DNA from: Ornithoclostridium sp949298505
GTDB taxonomy: Bacteria; Bacillota; Clostridia; Christensenellales; UBA3700
Direction: 5' to 3'
Length of the DNA stretch: 64,000 bases
Assembly: GCA_949298505.1 (NCBI GenBank)
Contig: CASFWW010000023.1
Coordinates: forward strand, 1 to 64,000
A model generated the notes under the pieces. That model saw nothing but the letters and a program-made list of their open reading frames with translations, made no database searches and was not told the origin of the DNA. The stretch's first letter is position 1, and the number at the start of each line of letters is the position of its first letter. Shown one piece after another: positions 20,709-28,218 of this stretch. The position numbers were made by a program, and so were the translations under genes.

Positions 20709-21293
20709 ATGGACTTTAAAGAACGTGTTTACAGCGTACTTACTGTTTCTGACGGAGAGAAGTTTTCCGCTTCTCTTTCTCCTTTGCTCCCCGAAAGAAC
20801 CTTTTCACCGGTGATAAGGGTGTCCGACTCCGCGACCGCAAAGCGCGCGATGCTTGAAAGAGAGTACGATATCGTGCTTATCAACGGCACCCGCGCCGAC
20901 GACCGCGCCGCAAAACTCGCGATAGACGTCTGCACGGACAAAGGCTGCGTCGCCATACTCTTCGTCAGGCGCGAGCTGTATGCGGAAATATACGCAAAAG
21001 TGTCCGACTTCGGCGTGCTGACTCTTCCCCTCCCGTCCTCCCCCCAGATGGTTGTCCAGGCGCTTGACTGGGCGCGCGCGACCAGAGAACGTATGCGCCG
21101 CTACCAGAAATCCGCACAGACCGTCGAACAGAAAATGGAGGAGATCCGCATCGTCAACAGGGCGAAGTGGCTGTTGATCGACGTCCTCAAAATGACCGAA
21201 GCCGACGCTCACCGCTACATAGAAAAACAGGCGATGGACAGATGCGTTTCAAAACTCGAAGTCGCAAAAGGCATCCTGAACACTTACAAATGA
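20709..21293 (+). CDS. ANTAR-domain RNA antitermination regulator with pseudo-receiver
   Basis: A 194-aa protein with an N-terminal receiver-like fold (residues ~5-115), a coiled-coil linker (~120-145) and a C-terminal ANTAR domain (~140-190; AKWLLIDVLKMTEADAHRYI, then the MDRCVSKLEVAKGIL helix). ANTAR proteins bind nascent RNA hairpins and prevent termination; relatives in Clostridia are known to control nitrogen genes. The normal phospho-acceptor Asp is replaced by Asn59 (DIVLINGT), so phosphorylation is unlikely to be the signal. As last gene of the GS/GOGAT operon, with attenuators before both divergent operons, it is the obvious candidate regulator of both (inference). Confidence 0.88.
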   Translation: MDFKERVYSVLTVSDGEKFSASLSPLLPERTFSPVIRVSDSATAKRAMLEREYDIVLINGTRADDRAAKLAIDVCTDKGCVAILFVRRELYAEIYAKVSDFGVLTLPLPSSPQMVVQALDWARATRERMRRYQKSAQTVEQKMEEIRIVNRAKWLLIDVLKMTEADAHRYIEKQAMDRCVSKLEVAKGILNTYK

Positions 21294-21512
21294 CCACAAA
21301 ACGCTGCGCCGCGTTTCATCGTATATCAGCTTTCCTTTTCCGGTATCCCGTTTCAGAGGATCGTCTTTTACAACTTTTCAAAAATATCACGCAGATCGGG
21401 CTTGAGCCGGAAGGCGGAAATATATCTGTCCTTACCGTCCGGCAAATCAATTTTTCAATCTCGAATAAACAGCCTTTTATTTAAAGTATTTTTATAAAGT
21501 CACGCCTTTCGT

Positions 21513-21541
21513 TTGCACACAGGCGCGCGCCGTGCTATCAT
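21513..21541 (+). promoter_or_regulatory. Promoter of azlCD with palindrome at the start point
   Basis: TTGCAC (21513-21518) and TATCAT (21536-21541) are spaced by 17 bp. Just downstream, CCGCAA-A-TTGCGG (21550-21562) is a near-perfect palindrome covering the expected start point, a plausible repressor site. The 210 bases before the promoter hold nothing I can identify except a weak AAACGC/GCGTTT stem just after the ANTAR gene. Confidence 0.65.
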
Positions 21542-21575
21542 ATTGTTTGCCGCAAATTGCGGAAAATGAGGGAGT

Positions 21576-22400
21576 ATGCGTTTCAAATACGGTTGCAGGG
21601 ACGGAATTCCGATCATGCTGGGATATCTCACCGTTTCGTTCACCTTCGGAGTCGGTTGCGTTGCGAAAGGCTTCGCCTGGTGGATGCCCCTTTTATGCTC
21701 TTTCACCAATTTTACCGGCACGGGTCAGTTCGCCGGCATGGATCTCATCGCCGCAGGCGGAAGCGTCGCGGAACTCGTCGCCGCTATGCTGGTGATAAAT
21801 GCGCGCTATGCGCTTATGGGCATTTCCCTTTCTCAGAAACTGGAACCCGGAACGGGACTCGGACAAAGGCTTCTGATCGCATTCGGGCTTACCGACGAAA
21901 ATTACGCCGTTTCCATGCGACAGCCGCGCGACGTCTCCTTTTCTTATTTCATGGGAGTGTCTCTCACCGCTTTCGTCGGCTGGGTGAGCGGGACCCTGCT
22001 AGGAGCGCTTGCCGGCAACATACTGCCCGAAAGTCTTTTAAGCGCGTTCGGCATCGCCCTCTACGCGATGTTCATAGCCATCGTCGTTCCCCCTTGCCGC
22101 ACGTCCAAGGCAGTCATGACCGTAGTTCTGACTGCGATAGCGCTGAGCTGTCTTTTCTACTATGTTCCCGGGCTCAATAAGCTTTCTTCAGGCTGGTCGA
22201 TAATAATATGCGGCATTGCGTCCGCTTTTGTCGGCGCGGTATTCTTTCCCGTCAGACAGGACGGAGAAAACGGCGGAAAGCCTGCCGACGGCGTTGTGTT
22301 CGGCGGCGACGCAAAAAGCGAAAACGTTGAAAAAGCGGATACGTATCGGCAAAATCAGGGTGAAGCGACAAAAAACTGCGCCTCGGGAGACTGCAAATGA
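21576..22400 (+). CDS. azlC: AzlC family branched-chain amino acid exporter, large subunit
   Basis: A 274-aa integral membrane protein. The N-terminus CRDGIPIMLGYLTVSFTFGVG and the segment TGTGQFAGMDLIAAGGSVAELV, followed by NARYALMGISLS, are typical AzlC features; family members export branched-chain amino acids or their analogues with AzlD. About seven hydrophobic segments are visible, and the C-terminal ~45 residues are a charged, probably cytosolic tail, longer than usual. The ATG at 21576 is close to its GAGGGAG site but yields the family-typical N-terminus. Its TGA overlaps the azlD ATG. Confidence 0.88.
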   Translation: MRFKYGCRDGIPIMLGYLTVSFTFGVGCVAKGFAWWMPLLCSFTNFTGTGQFAGMDLIAAGGSVAELVAAMLVINARYALMGISLSQKLEPGTGLGQRLLIAFGLTDENYAVSMRQPRDVSFSYFMGVSLTAFVGWVSGTLLGALAGNILPESLLSAFGIALYAMFIAIVVPPCRTSKAVMTVVLTAIALSCLFYYVPGLNKLSSGWSIIICGIASAFVGAVFFPVRQDGENGGKPADGVVFGGDAKSENVEKADTYRQNQGEATKNCASGDCK

Positions 22401-22714
22401 ACGTGTTTGAAGTCGTATGGAAAATCGCTCTTATGGCAGGGCTGACATACCTTTGCCGCGTCGTCACTCTCGTTCTCGTCCGCAAGAAGATAACCAACGT
22501 GCGCGTGCTTTCCTTCTTCGAATATCTGCCGTACGGCGTGCTCAGCGCAATGGTCTTTCCCGCCGTCTTCTACTCTTCGGCAAGTCTGATATCCGCTCTT
22601 ATAGGCACAGCGGTGGCAGTCGTGCTTTCCTTCTTCAGACGCGGACTTCTGACCGTCGCGCTTTCTGCAACAGCCGCAGTCTTACTGACCGAACTCATCG
22701 TCTCTCTTATCTGA
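22397..22714 (+). CDS. azlD: AzlD family branched-chain amino acid exporter, small subunit
   Basis: A 105-aa protein with about four membrane segments; AzlD-type sequence is visible in GLTYLCRVVTLVLVRKKI and LSFFEYLPYGVLSAMVFPAVF. It partners AzlC in export; its start overlaps the azlC stop by 4 bases (ATGA), so translation is coupled. After the gene, around 22778-22800, a short CCCG/CGGG stem followed by five T is a possible weak terminator. Confidence 0.85.
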   Translation: MNVFEVVWKIALMAGLTYLCRVVTLVLVRKKITNVRVLSFFEYLPYGVLSAMVFPAVFYSSASLISALIGTAVAVVLSFFRRGLLTVALSATAAVLLTELIVSLI

Positions 22715-22871
22715 TGAGAAACGGGCAAGCCTGAGCCTCCTGAAATTTCACTCATCGCTACATCTCATCTTTTCGCCCGATCCAAAGACCGGGTTTTTCA
22801 GACCGTGATCTGTCAATCAGGCTGCGCTTTCAAGGCTATCTCTCTGTTGTTTGCTGACGCACAGTCCGGAT

Positions 22872-22900
22872 ATAAAAAAACGGACGGCAAAGCCGTCCGC
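22872..22900 (-). terminator. Terminator of the DUF1508 gene
   Basis: CGGACGGC-AAA-GCCGTCCG forms an 8-bp GC-rich hairpin; on minus it is followed by seven U. Confidence 0.85.
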
Positions 22901-22918
22901 GTATCAACAGTGATTTAA

Positions 22919-23326
22919 TTACTTATAGTCCTCTTCCGATACCATGTCCGCGCCGGGCGCCCATTTAGCAACGCTGGCTATACCCGCCTTGCAGCTCGCT
23001 TTGGTCGCATAACCGCCTTCCGAAATGCACAGCAGATTGCCGTTGTTGGCTTTCAGACGGTAACGGAACTTGCCCTGTTTGTCAACGTATATCTCGTACT
23101 TGGGGTTGGTGAGCGTCTCGTAACCGCGCGCGAGAGTCTGATCCTCGATCTTCTCTGTCGCGCAGAATTTGCGGACTGAATCAATGCCCGCCTTGCAACT
23201 TTTCAGATCTGAATATGCACCTTCGCATACCGCTATGGTCTCTTTGTTGGGAGCCTTGAGTCTGAAATTGAAATTGCCCTTTGCCGTCTTTGAATAGACG
23301 AAAGTACCTTTGAGTTCGTATGCCAT
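22919..23326 (-). CDS. DUF1508 (YegP-like) tandem-repeat protein
   Basis: A 135-aa soluble protein with two copies of the ~50-residue DUF1508/UPF0339 unit: copy 1 around FNFRLKAPNKETIAVCEGAYSD and copy 2 around FRYRLKANNGNLLCISEGGY. Each continues into SCKAGI-(D/A)SV. The fold is a small beta sheet with one helix; the biochemical function of the family is not established. Two repeats is the commonest arrangement. AAGGAGAA precedes the ATG. The gene is monocistronic, with its own consensus promoter and terminator. Confidence 0.87.
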   Translation of the reverse strand: MAYELKGTFVYSKTAKGNFNFRLKAPNKETIAVCEGAYSDLKSCKAGIDSVRKFCATEKIEDQTLARGYETLTNPKYEIYVDKQGKFRYRLKANNGNLLCISEGGYATKASCKAGIASVAKWAPGADMVSEEDYK

Positions 23327-23407
23327 AAAATTCTTCTCCTTTATCTCTCCGACCTTAATCGGAACGCTTACTCTGAGTTTATCTCAAACCCGTCCCACAA
23401 CAATTAA

Positions 23408-23436
23408 ATTATAATCGCAATTGATCCGCGTGTCAA
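23408..23436 (-). promoter_or_regulatory. Promoter of the DUF1508 gene
   Basis: On minus, TTGACA (23431-23436) and TATAAT (23408-23413) are spaced by 17 bp, a perfect consensus. Confidence 0.88.
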
Positions 23437-23550
23437 CACCCGCCTTGGATAAACGCATCCCGGACAAGGTTATTTTGCTTAAATTTTACAATATCGGCAG
23501 ATCTGCCTCCTGCAAAGAAAACAACCGGAAAGATTCCCGTTTATGAACGG

Positions 23551-23580
23551 AAAAAATAAACAAAGCGGCTTAAAAGCCGC
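23551..23580 (-). terminator. Terminator after the surface-protein fragment
   Basis: GCGGCTT/AAGCCGC hairpin (23565-23580) followed on minus by a T-rich tract of 14 bases. Its position after 23701 suggests it once ended the transcript of the truncated gene. Confidence 0.75.
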
Positions 23581-23700
23581 CTTGCTTATGAGAAAGAAAG
23601 TTTTACGCCCATATTATAAGGGATAGTAGTGTTTGGTTGTCTTTCATGCCTTCGCGTCGCCGGGAGCGTGAACAGGTCACGCCCCGTCGGTTTGACGCGC

Positions 23701-24627
23701 TTACCCGATGTCGGTTGAGCTTGCATGCACGGTTACTAACGCATTTGCGTCTGCAAGGAGTACGTTGTTGTAATTCTTTGCGAATACTTTGTATCCGATA
23801 CTCACGGAAGACGCCGCCTCTATCTTGTCGACTATCTCTGCGTCGGTCACGATGAGGCACAACTGCTTGCCGGAATACTTGCCCTCTTCGCTGAAGCTGA
23901 AAGAACCGAATCCGTAAGTTCCCTTTTCAGCGTCGAAAGAAGCGAACTTGTACTCGCCCGAAGCGAGGGTTATCTCCTCATTGTCTACGGTAAGCTTTAT
24001 CTCGTGATTGAAGGTGACGCCCTTGACAACTTTGTCCGCGGGGCATATCGGGCTGATGTTGAACACGTATCCGGCGTAACTGCTCTGCGTGCTCCTGACC
24101 GCGGTGTCACCTATTGTCAGAGAATAAGCCGTCGTCTTGTCCGTCAATTCGCTTTCGCAGATCAGCTGACCGTTATAGTCGGGAGCAACGAAGCTTATCT
24201 TTCCGACCACGTTGAGCGTACTTGCCGCGACGTACTCGGGATTGGTTATCTTGACGTAAAACTCGTAGTTCACCGGCATGAAGTAGTCGAAGAACAGATT
24301 GTCAAGCTTTACTTCTTCGCCGTTCACGAGCGTATACAGATAATAATCGTCCGCAGTCAGCGTCGCGACCACGCCTTCCTTATCGGCAAGTTCCACGACT
24401 ATTTCTGCGTTGATACCGCTGCCGTACTGGTCCGCGCGGCTTATCACGACTTTGAAGTTGTCCGCTTCTTCCGCGGTAATGTCGGCTTTATATCCGGGTA
24501 CGACCGCGTTTTCGCTGACGTTGAACAAGTACTTCACGGAAACGTTTGCCTTGTAAAGTACCGTTACCTCGTAAGTGCCGGATTCAGCGAAGGACACGTT
24601 GATGCCGTTGAACAAATTCTTCGGCAC
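23701..24627 (-). pseudogene. Truncated beta-rich surface-protein fragment
   Basis: A 308-codon open frame whose product is rich in Val, Thr, Asn and Tyr with alternating beta-strand patterns (for example SGTYEVTVLYKANVSVKYLF), as in Ig-like or adhesin-type extracellular domains. There is no signal peptide and no anchor. The only usable start is a GTG at 24627 without a ribosome binding site, and an in-frame TGA lies nine codons upstream. The sequence starts in mid-domain, so I read it as the 3' remnant of a longer secreted protein whose 5' part was lost, followed by its original terminator. Expression as a short cytosolic protein is possible but unlikely. No family was recognised. Confidence 0.55.
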
Positions 24628-24750
24628 GTCAGAGGTCTCTCTTCTGCCTTTCTTTCAGTTGTCTGGGCAGATCTTTCCGATCAAGCACAAAAAGTTGCTT
24701 GCTCCAAAAAAATCCATAAAATTTTTAACAGGAAATTTGTGTCAAACTTT

Positions 24751-25731
24751 TCAGACCGTGTCGCCTTTTACGTATTCGCACGAAAGCTCCACGTCTCTCA
24801 GACAACCGTTCTCAACCGCGTCCACAATAAGACGCGCGGTTTCAACGCCAATCTCTCTGATCGGTCTGTTGATTACGGTCGGTTTCACGGCAAAGACGTC
24901 TGCGTCGTCTTCAAGATCAAGTCCGACGAACGAAACACTCTCTTTCCAATTTTCTCTGAACCTGTTCAGCGCGGTAAGCGCGCCAATGCTCATTTCGTAA
25001 TTGCAGACGAGAAAACCGTCGATCTCGGGATGCATTTCAAGCGCGTTCTTCATCGCTTCGAAACCGCCTTTTACGGTATGTTCTGCTTTAAAAATATATT
25101 TTTCTTCGTAAATACCCGCTTCTTCAAGAACTTCGCGATACACTTCTATCCTTTCTCTGAGCACAGTCACACGCGATCTCGCGTATATCAGCGCGATGTG
25201 CCGCCTTCCCTTCGCGACCATGTCTCCTATCGCCTTCCTGTAAGCGTCTTTGTTTTTTATGACGATGTGCGCAACGTCCTTTCTTTCTTTCATGGTGTTT
25301 ACCACGACGACGGGCTTTCCCTTCTCTCTCAACACATCGACGGCAGATGGAGCTCCCGATACCGGCAGCACGATGAACCCGTCCACCATTTTCGACAACA
25401 TGAATCTGAACGTCTGCTGTTCAAGTTCTTCGTCCGACCTGCTGTCGCATATGATCGTTCCGTAACCGTAATTCCTCAGTTCGTTCTGGACCTCGGCAAG
25501 AATATACATGGTGATCCTGGTGTACATATCCGGCATGACTACGCCGATCGTCTTTGACGACCTGACCTTGAGAGAGCGCGCGTAATCGTTGCGGATATAA
25601 CCGAGTCTCGCGATCGCGCTTTCTATCTTTTCCCTGTTGTATTCTCTTACTCTCTCTCCGTTGATATACGCGCTTATAGTCGCGACGGACAGACCGGTTT
25701 CCCTGGCAAGATCTTTAATGGTTGCGGACAT
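24751..25731 (-). CDS. LacI family transcriptional regulator
   Basis: At 326 aa it has the usual LacI length. The N-terminal helix-turn-helix and hinge (TIKDLARETGLSVATISAYI, then NREKIESAIARLGYIRNDYARSLK) is followed by a periplasmic-binding-protein-like sensor domain starting at IGVVMPDM. The ATG at 25731 is chosen because MSATIKDLAR is the family start and GGAAAG precedes it; a longer frame to 25809 lacks these. It lies downstream of the GH36-like gene, separated by a terminator, and is the likely repressor of that glycosidase (inference). The effector is unknown. Confidence 0.9.
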   Translation of the reverse strand: MSATIKDLARETGLSVATISAYINGERVREYNREKIESAIARLGYIRNDYARSLKVRSSKTIGVVMPDMYTRITMYILAEVQNELRNYGYGTIICDSRSDEELEQQTFRFMLSKMVDGFIVLPVSGAPSAVDVLREKGKPVVVVNTMKERKDVAHIVIKNKDAYRKAIGDMVAKGRRHIALIYARSRVTVLRERIEVYREVLEEAGIYEEKYIFKAEHTVKGGFEAMKNALEMHPEIDGFLVCNYEMSIGALTALNRFRENWKESVSFVGLDLEDDADVFAVKPTVINRPIREIGVETARLIVDAVENGCLRDVELSCEYVKGDTV

Positions 25732-25834
25732 TTTTCTTTCCGATCCGGACGTATTCGGATAAATTGTTTTTAATATTATAACATGACGTTTGTCAAATTG
25801 CAATATCAATACGCGCGCCGCGCATTATGATGCG

Positions 25835-25870
25835 CAAAAAAAAGGACGGGACAATTCCCGTCTTTTTTGC
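25835..25870. terminator. Bidirectional terminator between the glycosidase and lacI-type genes
   Basis: GACGGGA-CAAT-TCCCGTC (25845-25862) is a perfect 7-bp hairpin with an A run on the left and a T run on the right, so on minus it ends the GH36-like transcript. Confidence 0.85.
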
Positions 25871-25883
25871 GTTTTTACCATGC

Positions 25884-27743
25884 TCAATCAAGATTGTCTG
25901 AAAATCTGATCTCCTGACATTCAAGGTTTCCTTCGACGTGTCCGACGACGGGCAGATCGAAAGAATACCGACGGGCTTTGCTTCCCGGATTTCTCAGCAT
26001 AAGAACGTACTTGCCGCCGTTTGCCGCGATATAGCCGTACACCTCTCCTTTTTCAGGTCTCCCGCCGAAAAAGCGTGAACGCGACAGAACGGAGAAATTC
26101 TTTTCTGCAAATTCAAGCTCGCGCGCCGCCGCTTTCCATTTTTCTTCAGTCATCATCTCAGGTGAAAAATAGAGTTCCGCAAGTCCGCTGCCTCTCATCA
26201 GACAACACTTCATATAAAGTGAAAATTCCTCGTCCGTGTAGGTTATCGGCTTATCCGCCTCTCTGTCTTTCATTGAAGCGTAGTTCCTTCTGGCATAGGT
26301 CGGCTCATGATTGTAAAGGTGAGCGGCAGGGAATCTGTACTGCCTTTTCACGAAAAGATCGCGGTATCTGCCGTCGCGGTAATTGAGACATCTCTGCATG
26401 TCGCTCCCTTTGCCTACGAAGTCCATGTCGGACGCATTGTTCATCCAGATGAAATCAGCCCACAGCAGAAACCACGGCGAGCAATGCGCGTAAGACGTCA
26501 CGTTCAGGCACACGTCGGGTCTGACTGCCCTGATCGATTCAAACCCTTTCAGCCATTCTTCCCACAGGTAAGTGTAAAACGCTATGCCGTCCCCTTTAGC
26601 CGGCGGATGATTGTGCCCGCTCTCTCTGCACGGAGCGTATGCGAAGCCGTCGATCTTGAAATATCCCACGTTGTACGATTTGCAGAACTCTGCCATTCTC
26701 GAGCACATCGCGGCGACGTATTCCGAGTCTGCTGTGCAGATGTCTCTCGATCTCTTGTTGACGTGGTAACCTGCCTGTTCCAGCAGTTTCGCATACTTGT
26801 AAGTCTGCGCGGTATATCCCCCTCGTGGTCCGAACCAGACCCCGAACTCTGCCCCCAGTTCCCGCGTCAGTTCCGCTTCTTTTGCAAATCCGCCGCGAAA
26901 CTTGGAATTGAATTCCCAGAACAGAGGTTTTTCGTATTCCGTCCACCCGTCGTCAACGACATAGCAGTCAAGCGCTCTGAACCCCGCGCGGGCAAAGCCC
27001 TCGGCGATAGCCGTAAACGACTTCTTTATCCTTTCCGACGTAATGTCCAGTTTGTTGTCATACCAGCTGTTGTACTGCACTCTGAAAACGGCTTTCCTCT
27101 TCACCCCGTCAAGATATGAAAAAAACGCGTCCGACACGTGCTGCTCGCCTTCTGCCCTTGCCGCTCCTGCGACAAACGGTCTCATCCGGTACTCCCCGTT
27201 TTCAGACAATTCACTCATAAGTCTTCCCGTGTGGTATCTGAAAGAAGCCTTACCGCTCCTTATCCCGTTGTCTCCCACGGGCGTCTCCTGCCCGAAAAAC
27301 ATATCTTTCAGAAAGACGGGTTGCCCCAGGCGCGCAACTTTTGCGGGGATAAACGTCTTTCCTGCGAGCGGAGCGGACCACCTGTACGCGTCTTTTTCAA
27401 CGGTAAGTTCCTCAACTCTGACTTCTTCGACGAATATTTCGCCGGGCGCGCGCAGGAACAGTTCTTTTATCAGCTCACCGCCGGGACGCGCCGTGTATTT
27501 TTCGGTTATCCTGAAGTCTCCGCTGACGAACGCAAGCCCGTCGTCCAGCCGCGAAACCTCGCATTGCGAAGAATAAAGGGCACGCCTTCTGCCTTTCCTT
27601 TCTCTCCAGAACAACACAAACTCCTCTTTCACATTCGTCCTGCCCGTCGTAAATGAGTTTTCATAAAAAGCTCCGACAAAAGCGCCCTGATCGAGATATA
27701 TCTCTTTTTTTACGTTATCCGAACAAAAACACACCTTTTCCAT
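25884..27743 (-). CDS. GH36-like glycosidase (alpha-galactosidase clan)
   Basis: A 619-aa cytosolic protein without signal peptide. The central domain has clan GH-D features: the DCYVVDDGWTE barrel strand, a likely catalytic nucleophile in YFKIDGFAY, and a possible acid/base region in WMNNASDMDFVG. The N-terminal ~230 residues are beta-rich, as in GH36, and the C-terminus is a small beta domain. It should release terminal alpha-linked sugars, probably alpha-galactosides, but substrate cannot be read from sequence. The ATG at 27743 has GGGAGG six bases upstream; an upstream extension of 50 codons covers the promoter and is rejected. It is likely regulated by the adjacent LacI protein. Confidence 0.78.
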   Translation of the reverse strand: MEKVCFCSDNVKKEIYLDQGAFVGAFYENSFTTGRTNVKEEFVLFWRERKGRRRALYSSQCEVSRLDDGLAFVSGDFRITEKYTARPGGELIKELFLRAPGEIFVEEVRVEELTVEKDAYRWSAPLAGKTFIPAKVARLGQPVFLKDMFFGQETPVGDNGIRSGKASFRYHTGRLMSELSENGEYRMRPFVAGAARAEGEQHVSDAFFSYLDGVKRKAVFRVQYNSWYDNKLDITSERIKKSFTAIAEGFARAGFRALDCYVVDDGWTEYEKPLFWEFNSKFRGGFAKEAELTRELGAEFGVWFGPRGGYTAQTYKYAKLLEQAGYHVNKRSRDICTADSEYVAAMCSRMAEFCKSYNVGYFKIDGFAYAPCRESGHNHPPAKGDGIAFYTYLWEEWLKGFESIRAVRPDVCLNVTSYAHCSPWFLLWADFIWMNNASDMDFVGKGSDMQRCLNYRDGRYRDLFVKRQYRFPAAHLYNHEPTYARRNYASMKDREADKPITYTDEEFSLYMKCCLMRGSGLAELYFSPEMMTEEKWKAAARELEFAEKNFSVLSRSRFFGGRPEKGEVYGYIAANGGKYVLMLRNPGSKARRYSFDLPVVGHVEGNLECQEIRFSDNLD

Positions 27744-27837
27744 ACGACCTCCCGCGGCACGAAAGTCATGCGCCGCGACCTTTCTTACTCTATTGTAATA
27801 CTTACGGAGCGCGATTTCCATAGACGATATGAAATTG

Positions 27838-27859
27838 TTTGTATAAATTATATTACAAA
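27838..27859 (-). promoter_or_regulatory. Operator-like inverted repeat over the glycosidase -10 box
   Basis: TTTGTA-N10-TACAAA is centred on the minus-strand TATAAT at 27847-27852. The matching -35 region (TTCAGG, 17 bp away) is poor. A repressor bound here would block polymerase; the neighbouring LacI-type protein is the natural candidate, although the site lacks the central CG pair usual for that family. Confidence 0.5.
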
Positions 27860-28161
27860 CCGCGTGAAGCCTGAAAATGCCGGCAAAAATCACAATTTAA
27901 TCCGTTTTTCCAACCTGCCCGACCGCGGGTCCGTCAATAATCAACACTGCGTACGCGGACGCGCCGCCGTCATAAATTTCCCGTTTTTACAATACGGGAT
28001 ATTTCTGTCTCCGTATATGCAACGATAACCGTTTTTAATCGTATGCGGATTCGGAAATTAATGGGGCGGACTGATTAAATATATCTGATTTATATAAACC
28101 GTTTTGTTTTTGCAGACGCTTTCTTGTCAGGTATGGATTTCTTCAAAACAAAAATACGCTA

Positions 28162-28190
28162 TTGACCGTTACGAGGCAATATTTTATAAT
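28162..28190 (+). promoter_or_regulatory. Promoter of the 2-enoate reductase-like gene
   Basis: TTGACC (28162-28167) and TATAAT (28185-28190) are spaced by 17 bp. The start is expected near 28197, and AAGGAGG follows at 28205-28211, so the leader is very short. Confidence 0.88.
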
Positions 28191-28218
28191 ATATACGGAT
28201 ACGCAAGGAGGTATTGAT

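Larger units (their letters stand above)
23327..23700. other. Intergenic region between the DUF1508 gene and a surface-protein fragment
   Basis: It contains the DUF1508 promoter (23408-23436) with a leader of about 75 bases, an unremarkable middle part, and the terminator hairpin at 23565-23580. No further gene is supported; the short open frames on minus around 23603-23860 have arginine-rich, low-complexity translations without a ribosome binding site. Confidence 0.5.
27744..28218. other. Divergent intergenic region between the glycosidase and the flavoenzyme
   Basis: It holds the two divergent promoters described separately (27838-27859 and 28162-28190). The ~300 bases between them are AT-rich with scattered short inverted repeats and no ribosome binding site followed by a plausible frame; I see no gene there. 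Confidence 0.5.

Noticed and set aside
23603..23860. 85-codon arginine-rich frame on minus at the end of the surface-protein fragment
   Set aside because: It overlaps the fragment in another frame, has no ribosome binding site and shows shadow-type composition.
24004..25557. 517-codon open frame on plus opposite the LacI gene and surface-protein fragment
   Set aside because: It spans two minus-strand genes and their gap, and the translation is low-quality and Arg/Val/His-rich; the minus genes are clearly real.
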